From the NCBI GenBank assembly GCA_029961005.1, contig JASBVW010000003.1, forward strand, positions 1-20,928: DNA of 20,928 nucleotides, written 5' to 3'. Under the pieces are notes generated by a model. That model searched no databases, had not been told where the DNA came from, and saw nothing but the letters and a program-made list of their open reading frames with translations. Within the stretch, counting starts at the first letter, position 1. The number at the start of each line of letters is the position of its first letter. Of this stretch, positions 7,332-14,067 are shown one piece after another. A program made the translations under genes and the position numbers. Source of the stretch: Bacillota bacterium. Its GTDB lineage: Bacteria > Bacillota > UBA5301 > JASBVW01.

Positions 7332-7421
7332 CCCTCATCCTTTGCCGGCAAAATTAATATAGCCTCTTCGCTGCCGGCCGGGCATTTCCTCCCGGAATGA
7401 AAACCTTCAGTGTCCGGCCGG

Positions 7422-7451
7422 GAACTTTACCTTTGCCCGCTTCGTTATAAT
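7422..7451 (+). promoter_or_regulatory. Possible promoter of the membrane-protein gene
   Basis: A perfect TATAAT at 7446-7451 lies about 45 bp before the start codon, in an AT-rich stretch. The -35 region (GAACTT at 7422-7427, 18-bp spacing) is poor, so an activator or an alternative -35 may be involved. The rest of the 7332-7497 gap holds two copies of CCGGCCGGG but nothing recognisable. Confidence 0.4.
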
Positions 7452-7497
7452 CACAAGAAAAACAATCAATTTACTTAAATAAAAGGGAGGTATGCCT

Positions 7498-7983
7498 ATG
7501 AATATGACTCATTACATGGAGCTTTTGGCCACTAACCAACCCTGGAATCTCTTGTATTACATGGTAGTGCCGGTTGCCCTGGCGGAATCTCTAGTAGCTA
7601 CGGAGTTCTTTATCGTTTTTCGCCGCCAGACCAAGGGGGCTTTGCGGGCAGTGAATAAAGTCCTGGGTATTGCGGCAGGAGTGTACTTTACCTTTGCTGT
7701 CTTCTTGCGCTTGCTCTTCACGGCCATTCCTGGGATAGAGTGGCGCACTTGGGTCGATTTCGTTGCCGTCTGGTCGTATCTGTTAGGCGTAGTTCCCTTG
7801 GCTGGCATTGCCCTTCTGGAGTTGGGAGTTATTGCCAGGGGCAAGAACGATGAAGAGAAGATGAAGCTGCACTTTGTGCTGCTTACGGTCTTCCTTATCG
7901 TCGCGCATGTGGCGATGGTCTTTGGCATGGTCAATCCTGAGATCGTAGCCAGAGCTGCGACAGGTGGGATGGGCGGAATGTAA
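7498..7983 (+). CDS. Small four-helix membrane protein (DUF6803-like)
   Basis: A 161-residue protein with four predicted membrane helices near residues 19-39, 52-73, 86-108 and 121-142, short loops and a C-terminal Gly/Met tail (TGGMGGM). I associate the N-terminal MNMTHYMELLATNQPWNLL with a Firmicutes family annotated as DUF6803 or loosely as permease, from memory only. No catalytic or binding motif is evident, and its function is unknown. GGGAGG at 7485-7490 is 1 bp from the first ATG (7492) but 7 bp from the ATG at 7498, which is the preferred start. The stop codon abuts the S-box riboswitch core that precedes metY. Confidence 0.8.
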   Translation: MNMTHYMELLATNQPWNLLYYMVVPVALAESLVATEFFIVFRRQTKGALRAVNKVLGIAAGVYFTFAVFLRLLFTAIPGIEWRTWVDFVAVWSYLLGVVPLAGIALLELGVIARGKNDEEKMKLHFVLLTVFLIVAHVAMVFGMVNPEIVARAATGGMGGM

Positions 7984-8061
7984 TTTCAAGCCCGGCAACC
8001 CCCGGCCTCCGGCCGGAAAGGTGCCAATTCCTGCAGAAGGCTGACTTCTGAGAGATGAGAG
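7971..8061 (+). promoter_or_regulatory. SAM-I (S-box) riboswitch, 5' part apparently missing
   Basis: From about 7988 the sequence follows the S-box consensus closely: AGCCCGGCAACC (7989-8000), a P3 hairpin CCGGCC-TCC-GGCCGG (8002-8016), AAAGGTGCCAATTCCTGCAG (8017-8036), a P4 stem CAGAA/TTCTG (8034-8038 with 8046-8050) and the 3' P1 strand GAGAGATGAGAG (8050-8061). The partner 5' P1 strand, the GAGGGACTGGCCC part of P2 and its pseudoknot loop are not found; instead those positions are the coding end of the membrane protein. Only GGGC (7971-7974) could pair with GCCC (7990-7993). The call as an S-box relic is firm; whether it still senses SAM is doubtful. Confidence 0.8.
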
Positions 8062-8080
8062 AAAAAACGCTGTAATTTTA

Positions 8081-8114
8081 AACCTCTTCCTCTCGGAAGG
8101 GGTTTTCTATCTTT
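8081..8114 (+). terminator. Riboswitch expression-platform terminator before metY
   Basis: AACCTCTTCC (8081-8090) pairs with GGAAGGGGTT (8095-8104) across a TCTC loop, 10 bp with one G-T pair, followed by a T-rich run. The left arm is partly complementary to the 3' P1 strand of the riboswitch (8050-8061), the usual antiterminator arrangement of S-box leaders. Confidence 0.8.
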
Positions 8115-8136
8115 AAAAATAAAGGGAGTGAAGGGA

Positions 8137-9450
8137 ATGTCTCAAAATGTAAAGGTCAAGCTGGAGACTGTGGCGTTGCACGGTGGGCAGTCGCCCGATC
8201 CAACTACCAAAGCGCGGGCGGTACCCATTTACCAGACCACTTCTTACGTCTTCGACTCGGTGGAACATGCCGCGAACCTGTTTGCACTCCGGGAATTTGG
8301 CAACATCTACTCGCGCATCATGAACCCGACTGTGGAAGTCCTGGAAAAGCGCTTGGCAGAGTTGGAGGGCGGGACAGGTGCTCTCGCCGTTGCTTCCGGC
8401 CAGGCGGCCATTGCGCTGGCCATCCTCAACATTACCAGGGCAGGCCAGAACATAGTGTCGACCAGCTACCTCTACGGGGGTACGTATAATCTGTTCCATT
8501 ACACTCTTCCCCGGTTGGGCATAGAGGTGCGGTTCGTTGATTCCTCCAATCCGCAAAACGTTGCTCGAGCCATTGACGGAAATACGCGCTTGGTCTACAC
8601 AGAGGCCCTCGGAAATCCCAAGAATAACGTGGACGATTTTGCGGCCATCGCCCAGGTGGCACATGACCACGGTATCCCATTCTTTGTAGATAATACCGTC
8701 CCCACCCCTTACCTCTTCCGGCCCTTCGAGCATGGAGCTGACGTGGTGGTCCACTCTTTGACTAAGTTTATTGGGGGACACGGAACTTCCATCGGGGGGG
8801 CTATAGTAGACTCCGGCAGGTTCCCCTGGGACAATGGAAAGTTTCCCGAGCTCACCGAACCAGATCCCTCCTATCACGGCTTCCGCTACTGGGAAGCCTT
8901 TGGCTCGCATGATCGGGCGGTCGTACCAGGTATAGCCTATATCATCAAGCTCAGGGTGCAGCTCCTGCGAGACCTGGGGCCAGCCCTTTCGCCGTTTAAC
9001 GCCTTTCTCTTTCTGCAGGGGCTGGAGACGCTCCCGCTGCGCATGGAGAGGCATGCTCAAAATGCTCTTCAAATCGCCCGTTGGTTGGAGAAGCACCCTG
9101 CAGTAACCTGGGTCAACTATCCCGGCCTGCCCAGTCATCCCGACTATGCGCGGGCCCAGCGGTACCTCCCCAGAGGACAGGGGGCCATTGTCGGTTTTGG
9201 GGTCAAGGGTGGGCGCCAAGCGGCTATTAAATTGATCAATGCGGTGAAGCTCTTCTCCCATCTGGCTAATATCGGAGATGCCAAGAGCCTGATTATCCAT
9301 CCCGCCTCTACCACGCATCAACAACTCACACCGGAGGAACAGCTTTCTACCGGGGTGACGGAGGACTTCATCCGGCTCTCCGTGGGGCTTGAAGCTGTGG
9401 AGGACCTTATTGCCGACCTAGAACAGGCTCTGGCCGCCAGCCAGGGATGA
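8137..9450 (+). CDS. metY: O-acetylhomoserine sulfhydrylase (MetY)
   Basis: A 437-residue PLP enzyme, the usual length for O-acetyl-L-homoserine sulfhydrylases, which make homocysteine directly from sulfide. It begins with ALHGGQSPDPTTKARAVPIYQTTSYVF and has FGNIYSRIMNPT, VASGQAA, STSYLYGGTYNLF, VDNTVPTPYLFRP, the PLP lysine K210 in SLTKFIGGHGTSIGG, and IIHPASTTHQQL followed by LRLSVGLE. The insertion between K210 and the C-terminal domain (GKFPELTEPDPSYHG) is typical of MetY rather than MetB. AGGGAG at 8122-8127 sits about 9 bp before ATG 8137, preferred over GTG 8128. Its leader holds the truncated S-box and an intact terminator, so expression may be low or dependent on readthrough. Confidence 0.94.
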   Translation: MSQNVKVKLETVALHGGQSPDPTTKARAVPIYQTTSYVFDSVEHAANLFALREFGNIYSRIMNPTVEVLEKRLAELEGGTGALAVASGQAAIALAILNITRAGQNIVSTSYLYGGTYNLFHYTLPRLGIEVRFVDSSNPQNVARAIDGNTRLVYTEALGNPKNNVDDFAAIAQVAHDHGIPFFVDNTVPTPYLFRPFEHGADVVVHSLTKFIGGHGTSIGGAIVDSGRFPWDNGKFPELTEPDPSYHGFRYWEAFGSHDRAVVPGIAYIIKLRVQLLRDLGPALSPFNAFLFLQGLETLPLRMERHAQNALQIARWLEKHPAVTWVNYPGLPSHPDYARAQRYLPRGQGAIVGFGVKGGRQAAIKLINAVKLFSHLANIGDAKSLIIHPASTTHQQLTPEEQLSTGVTEDFIRLSVGLEAVEDLIADLEQALAASQG

Positions 9451-9475
9451 GGCCCGGCAAGCCACTGAGCCACTT

Positions 9476-9503
9476 CCGGGCGCAGCGGCGCCGCTCGGGT
9501 TTT
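9476..9503 (+). terminator. Probable terminator after metY
   Basis: CCGGGCG (9476-9482) pairs with CGCTCGG (9492-9498), 7 bp with one G-T pair around a 9-nt loop, followed by GTTTT. It lies 25 bp after the metY stop. The T-run is short, so efficiency is uncertain. Confidence 0.5.
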
Positions 9504-9511
9504 ACATCTCC

Positions 9512-9554
9512 GCAACGATCCTGTAACGCCGCCTTAACGCCTCTGTGATATACT
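9512..9554 (+). promoter_or_regulatory. Pho-box-like repeats and promoter of the pst operon
   Basis: AACG occurs at 9514, 9525 and 9536, an exact 11-bp period, in the wider units GCAACGATC, GTAACGCCG and TTAACGCCT. Nine bases after the last AACG is TATACT (9549-9554), a good -10; no -35 hexamer stands at the normal place. Tandem 11-bp direct repeats replacing the -35 are the hallmark of PhoB/PhoP-type activator sites. Placement directly upstream of pstB makes phosphate-starvation control likely. Confidence 0.65.
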
Positions 9555-9596
9555 CCTTCTCACCAGGTGCGGAGGACGGAAAGCGAGCGGTGTGGC

Positions 9597-10382
9597 ATGG
9601 CCGCGGTCAAGTGGCTGGGAGAGCCCAAAAGCCCTAAGGTCGCCCTCGAAAACTTGTCCGTGAGTTACCAGGGGCGGCCGGTTCTGAAGCATGTCTCTTT
9701 GGTCATTCCGGAGGGCCGGCTCGTGGCCATTATTGGCCCTTCCGGCAGCGGAAAGTCGGCCCTCTTATACGCCCTCAATCGAATGAACGAAACTTTGCCG
9801 GAGACCAGGACTGAAGGGCGCGTCCTCCTGAACGGAGAGAATATCTACGCACCCGGCGTGGACCTCCAGGAGTTGAGGCGGCGAGTCCCGATCATCTTCC
9901 CCCGCCCCATCGTCTTTCCTCAGTCGATCTACGACAACGTAGCCTTTGGCCTGCGCTACCACGGCTTGGCTTCCCAAGGCCGCGTGGCTGACCTGGTCTT
10001 CGAGAGCCTGCGCCTGGTGGGGCTGTGGGATGAGGTGAAGGGGCGGTTGCACCGTTCAGCCTTAGAGCTCACCGCCGGCCAGCGCCAGTTGTTGTGCATC
10101 GCCCGTGCGCTGGCCCTTCAGCCCGAGGTGCTTCTTTTGGACGAGCCGTGCGGCAGCCTGGACGCCATCTCCACTCTGCGGGTGGAAAATCTAATCCAGG
10201 AACTCAAGGGTCGCTACACCATGGTAGTGGTGACCCATAATATGCAGGAGGCGGCGCGGATCTCCGATGAGACGGGTTTCCTCTTAGAGGGGGAGCTGGT
10301 GGAGTACGGTTCTACGGAGCAGATCTTCACCCAGCCTCAGGACGAGCGTACGGAGCAGTACTTGACCGGCCGCCTGTTCTGA
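9597..10382 (+). CDS. pstB: Phosphate ABC transporter ATPase PstB, with atypical Q-loop and signature
   Basis: A 261-residue ABC ATPase matching PstB in length and in PstB-specific stretches: ALNRMNE, LNGENIY, the RRRV-FPRP-FP segment, DNVAFGLR, CIARALA and VVVTHNMQEAARISD. Walker A is GPSGSGKS at 47-54 (K53), Walker B LLLDEP with D182 and E183, H-loop THN. Two motifs deviate: the Q-loop glutamine of the usual VFQRP is P102 (IIFPRP), and the LSGGQ signature reads LTAGQ at 158-162. ATG at 9597 is chosen because it aligns with family starts; GTG 9567 is an alternative. PstB normally ends the pst operon, but here it is first. Its stop overlaps an ATG of the next reading frame. Confidence 0.9.
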   Translation: MAAVKWLGEPKSPKVALENLSVSYQGRPVLKHVSLVIPEGRLVAIIGPSGSGKSALLYALNRMNETLPETRTEGRVLLNGENIYAPGVDLQELRRRVPIIFPRPIVFPQSIYDNVAFGLRYHGLASQGRVADLVFESLRLVGLWDEVKGRLHRSALELTAGQRQLLCIARALALQPEVLLLDEPCGSLDAISTLRVENLIQELKGRYTMVVVTHNMQEAARISDETGFLLEGELVEYGSTEQIFTQPQDERTEQYLTGRLF

Positions 10383-10399
10383 TGAGGGAGGGAACGCAT

Positions 10400-12226
10400 T
10401 TGTCTGTGCAAAAAGGCTGGGCGCGACTTTGGCCTGACGAGCAGAAAGCGCAGGCCCGCCAGGCGGTGCAGAGGATAATCGCCCAGGGAGGCGTGTGGAC
10501 GGTTTTTCAGCCCATCTTTTCGCTGGCCCTGGGAGAGCTGATGGGTTACGAGGCGCTCAGCCGGGGCCCGGCGGGCTCGCCCTGGGAAAGCCCCCCGGCC
10601 CTTTTTAAGCTGGCGGAGGAAGGCGGGATGGTCTTCCAACTCGAGCAGACCTGCCGCGAGACCGCTCTGGCCCGGGCGGCGGAGCTGAACCTGCCGGGGA
10701 AGGTCTTTTTGAATATCACCCCGCGCGTCCTCCAGGATCCGGAGTTTCGCAGCGGCACTACGCGCCACCTCTTGGCTAGGCTGGGAATTGATCCCCGCCG
10801 CATCGTCATCGAAATCACCGAACGGGAGGCCATTCACGACTACCGTGGCTTTGTCAACACACTCAAGTACTACCGGGACCAGGGGTACCTGGTGGCGGTG
10901 GACGACTTCGGCGCCGGCTACACCAGCTTCCAATCCATCCTTGAACTGCAGCCGGACTTTATCAAGATCGACATGTCCTTTATCCGGGGCATCGACTTCA
11001 GCCGCACTCGCCGCATCATGGTGGAGACCCTGGTGAACCTGGCGAACCGCTTGGGGGTGCAGACCATAGCGGAGGGAATTGAAACCGAGTCTGAGCTGAA
11101 GGTGCTCATTGAGCTAGGAGTGGACTTCGGCCAGGGGTATTTCCTGGGGCGACCGGCCGAGGAGCCGCCGACTACAGATGAAAAGATCTCCCGGCTGATC
11201 CTGAACCAGCACGAGAAGAAACAGATCCCTCTCTACCGGCGCATTCTGAAGGTGGGGGACATAGCGCAACCCTACCCGGCCGTTTTCCCCCAGGAGCCGG
11301 TAAGGGGGGTGGTGGCCCTCTTCGAACAGAACGAGGGGGTCCACGGAGTCGCGGTGGTACAGGAGGAGGAGCCGGTAGGGCTGGTCATGAAGGACAAGCT
11401 TTACTTTCGCCTGGGTCAGCGCTTTGGCTACTCCGTCTTTATGGAGCGGCCCGTGGAGCTGGTCATGGACCGCCGCCCCCTGATCGTGGACCTGGAGATG
11501 CCTCTGGACCAGGTCTCCAGGATGGCCATGTCCCGGGATGAGAGCCGCCTGTACGACTACATCATCGTCCGGGAAGGTCAGCGCTATGTCGGGATGGTCT
11601 CGGTGCGGCGGCTTTTGGATACCATCACGGCCAGCCAGGTGGAGCTGGCCCGCTGCGCCAATCCCTTGACCGGCCTACCGGGGAATATCGTCATCGAAGA
11701 CGAGATCAACTCCCGCCTCACTGAGCGGGCGGCCTTTAGCGTCCTTTACGTGGACATCGACAACTTTAAGGCCTTCAACGATGTCTACGGTTTCGAGCGG
11801 GGCGATGAGGCCATCAAGCTTTTAGCGGCAGTTTTGAACGACGCGGTGGCCAAGCTGGGCAGGGCGGGCAGCTTTGTGGGGCACGTGGGCGGAGACGACT
11901 TCATCGTCGTCACAGGCGTCGAGGAGTGTGAGGCCGTGGCGGCGATGGTGATCGAAGAGTTTGACCGCCGGGTGCCCGCGCTGTACCGCGAGGAGGACCG
12001 CCGGCGAGGTTATATCGTGGCCGAAGACCGCCGCGGCCTGCCGGCCACCTATCCGCTCATGACCATCTCCATTGCCTGTATCGTCAATCAGGAGGGCGAG
12101 GGAGCTTCCTACGCGGAGTTTGTGCACAACGTGGCCGAGTTAAAGCGCTACGCCAAGAGCAAACCGGGAAGCGTGTACGTCGTGGAAAGGAGGAAGAGGA
12201 AGGGCGATGAGCTGGACGGGGCGTGA
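10400..12226 (+). CDS. EAL-CBS-GGDEF cyclic-di-GMP signalling protein
   Basis: A 608-residue cytosolic protein. The EAL phosphodiesterase domain (about 15-255) keeps the expected catalytic set: EAL at 51-53 (YEALSRGP), Asn in LNITPR, Glu in EITERE, DDFGAGY, Lys in FIKIDMSF, Glu in AEGIETE and Q245 in GQGYFLG. A CBS-pair-like middle (about 270-415) follows, possibly binding a nucleotide. The C-terminal GGDEF domain has VDIDNFKAFNDVYGF and GGDDF at 497-501; the RxxD product-inhibition site is absent. It is probably an active phosphodiesterase with a cyclase domain of uncertain activity. TTG at 10400 has a strong GAGGGAGGG site 6-7 bp upstream; ATG 10382, overlapping the pstB stop, is the alternative. 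It sits inside the pst operon and overlaps pstS by 20 bp. Confidence 0.92.
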   Translation: MSVQKGWARLWPDEQKAQARQAVQRIIAQGGVWTVFQPIFSLALGELMGYEALSRGPAGSPWESPPALFKLAEEGGMVFQLEQTCRETALARAAELNLPGKVFLNITPRVLQDPEFRSGTTRHLLARLGIDPRRIVIEITEREAIHDYRGFVNTLKYYRDQGYLVAVDDFGAGYTSFQSILELQPDFIKIDMSFIRGIDFSRTRRIMVETLVNLANRLGVQTIAEGIETESELKVLIELGVDFGQGYFLGRPAEEPPTTDEKISRLILNQHEKKQIPLYRRILKVGDIAQPYPAVFPQEPVRGVVALFEQNEGVHGVAVVQEEEPVGLVMKDKLYFRLGQRFGYSVFMERPVELVMDRRPLIVDLEMPLDQVSRMAMSRDESRLYDYIIVREGQRYVGMVSVRRLLDTITASQVELARCANPLTGLPGNIVIEDEINSRLTERAAFSVLYVDIDNFKAFNDVYGFERGDEAIKLLAAVLNDAVAKLGRAGSFVGHVGGDDFIVVTGVEECEAVAAMVIEEFDRRVPALYREEDRRRGYIVAEDRRGLPATYPLMTISIACIVNQEGEGASYAEFVHNVAELKRYAKSKPGSVYVVERRKRKGDELDGA

Positions 12227-13079
12227 CAAAAGGCTTGTCTGCAGGTGGTTGGCGGGGACCGGACTGGCCGTAGCTCTTGCGCTGGGGGTTATTTTCCCGG
12301 CCGTGGGGGCGGTGACCCGCCCCATCACGATGAAGGGCTCCGATACCATGGTCATCCTGGGCCAGCGGTGGGCGGAGGTCTACATGTACCGGAATCCCGG
12401 GGTGGTGATCCAGGTGACCGGTGGGGGCTCAGGAACCGGGATCGCCGCCTTGATCAACGGCACCACTGACATTGCCCAGTCTTCCCGGCCTATTGAGGAA
12501 GAGGAGCGCCGCCGGGTGCAGGAGCGCCGGGGGAAGCCGGTCAGAGAATTCGTCGTAGCGCGGGACGGGATCACGGTCTACCTGAACCAGCATAACCCCG
12601 TCGAAGAGCTGACTCTGGCCCAGTTGAAGGCCATCTTCACGGGGCGCATCGAGAACTGGAATGAGGTAGGGGGGCCGGACGCCCCTGTGGTGCTTTACGG
12701 CCGGGAGAATAACTCCGGCACCCACCTCTTCTTCCGCGAGCACGTGCTGGAAAATGAAAACTACTCTCCCCGCGTCCAACCCCAGGCCGGTACAGCGGCG
12801 GTGGTCAACGCGGTGGCCAAGGACCGCAACGGTATAGGCTATGGAGGGTTGGCCTACGCCCACGGCGTCAAGGCCCTCAAGGTGAAGAAAGATGCAAAGT
12901 CGCCCGCGGTGGCTCCCAGCCTGGAGACGGTTAAGGACGGCAGCTATCCCATCAGCCGCAATTTATACTGGTATACCGCGGGAGAACCGGAGCCTCAGGT
13001 CAGGCGTTTTCTGGAGTGGGTTCTGAGCCCGGAAGGGCAAAAGATAGTCGAAGAGGTGGGCTATATACCCTTACAATGA
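12207..13079 (+). CDS. pstS: Phosphate-binding protein PstS
   Basis: A 290-residue extracellular phosphate-binding protein. Phosphate-loop motifs are present: ITMKGSDTMV, VTGGGSGTGIAALINGTTDIAQSSRP, and GRENNSGTHLFFREHVL, with GIGYGGLAYA and a C-terminal VLSPEGQKIVEEVGYIPL. The N-terminus is a signal peptide (basic start, hydrophobic 15-31) with a signal peptidase I-like site after AVGA near residue 35. There is no lipobox cysteine, unlike most Gram-positive PstS proteins. ATG at 12207 has the purine-rich site GGAAGAGGAAGGGCG and overlaps the upstream c-di-GMP gene by 20 bp, so the two are probably translationally coupled. Confidence 0.94.
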   Translation: MSWTGRDKRLVCRWLAGTGLAVALALGVIFPAVGAVTRPITMKGSDTMVILGQRWAEVYMYRNPGVVIQVTGGGSGTGIAALINGTTDIAQSSRPIEEEERRRVQERRGKPVREFVVARDGITVYLNQHNPVEELTLAQLKAIFTGRIENWNEVGGPDAPVVLYGRENNSGTHLFFREHVLENENYSPRVQPQAGTAAVVNAVAKDRNGIGYGGLAYAHGVKALKVKKDAKSPAVAPSLETVKDGSYPISRNLYWYTAGEPEPQVRRFLEWVLSPEGQKIVEEVGYIPLQ

Positions 13080-13086
13080 AAGAAGT

Positions 13087-14067
13087 ATGGTGAGGGTGTC
13101 AATAAGGGAAGAAAACGGGCGGCGGAAGCAGGGGGAGAAGTTTTGGGAGGGGCTGATGGCGCTGGCCACCACAGTGGTCAGCATTGCCTTGGTGCTGATC
13201 TTTGTCTTTGTGGCTAAAGAGGCCCTGCCGGTCTTTCTGCCCGCCCAGGATCCGAGAGCGCGGCTCCCTGCCCTCTTCCTGCCCCAGAGGTCTTCCCAGG
13301 CGGATTTGAGCTGGGAATTTGCCTGGCAGCCGGTGGCGGAGGAACCGCGGTTTTGCCTGGTGCCTCTGTTGGTCGGAACGTTCAAGGTGGCGCTGATCGC
13401 CGTGGTAGTGGCCGGCCCCCTGGGCCTGGGGGCGGCAATTTTAGCCTCCGAATTGATGCCGCCCCGTTGGGCTCGGTGGCTGGAGACCTGTGCCCACCTT
13501 TTGGCGGGCATCCCTACCATAATTTGGGGTTTCTTCGCCCTTATGTTCCTGGCGGATTACCTGCAGTCCGCCCTGCACCTGGTGACCAGGCTCAGCGCCT
13601 TAACGGCTGGGCTGGCCCTCGGGATGGCGGTCACCCCCACTGTCTTTTTCTGGGCGCTGAGAAGCCTGGCCGCTTTGCCGGCCAACCTCCGGGTAGCCGC
13701 CCTTTCCCTGGGGTTGAGCAGAGGGCAGGTGGTGTACCGAGTCATCCTACCAGCCGCCTGGCCGGCTCTCCTGGGGGCTGTCCTGGCCGCCCTGGGCCGC
13801 GCTACCGGGGAGACGATGATCGCTGTCATGGCGGCCGGTAATGCGCCCGTCATCTCCCTTCACCCTGCCGACCCGGCCCGCACCATGGCGGCTACTATTG
13901 CCGCGGAACTGGCGCAGGCGGTCTTCGGGGGCAAACACTACAGCGTCCTTTTCTTTATGGGTCTACTTCTCTTTACCTTTTCGGCCCTGACTCACTGGGG
14001 GGCGGTGGCCCTAACCGGGGCAGTGCGGTGGCGGTCTTCCCGGGAGGAGAGGCGCTGGTGGCTATAA
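13087..14067 (+). CDS. pstC: Phosphate ABC transporter permease PstC
   Basis: A 326-residue integral membrane protein with a first helix at about 22-45, an external loop, and a core of further helices. The permease coupling (EAA-type) loop reads AALSLGLSRGQVVYRVILP, followed by LGRATGETMIAVMAAGN, both characteristic of PstC. IPTIIWGFFALMFLADY is also typical. It starts with ATG 7 bp after the pstS stop and overlaps pstA by 10 bp. The external segment after helix 1, with QDPRARLPALFLPQ, is somewhat longer than in compact PstC proteins. Confidence 0.92.
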   Translation: MVRVSIREENGRRKQGEKFWEGLMALATTVVSIALVLIFVFVAKEALPVFLPAQDPRARLPALFLPQRSSQADLSWEFAWQPVAEEPRFCLVPLLVGTFKVALIAVVVAGPLGLGAAILASELMPPRWARWLETCAHLLAGIPTIIWGFFALMFLADYLQSALHLVTRLSALTAGLALGMAVTPTVFFWALRSLAALPANLRVAALSLGLSRGQVVYRVILPAAWPALLGAVLAALGRATGETMIAVMAAGNAPVISLHPADPARTMAATIAAELAQAVFGGKHYSVLFFMGLLLFTFSALTHWGAVALTGAVRWRSSREERRWWL

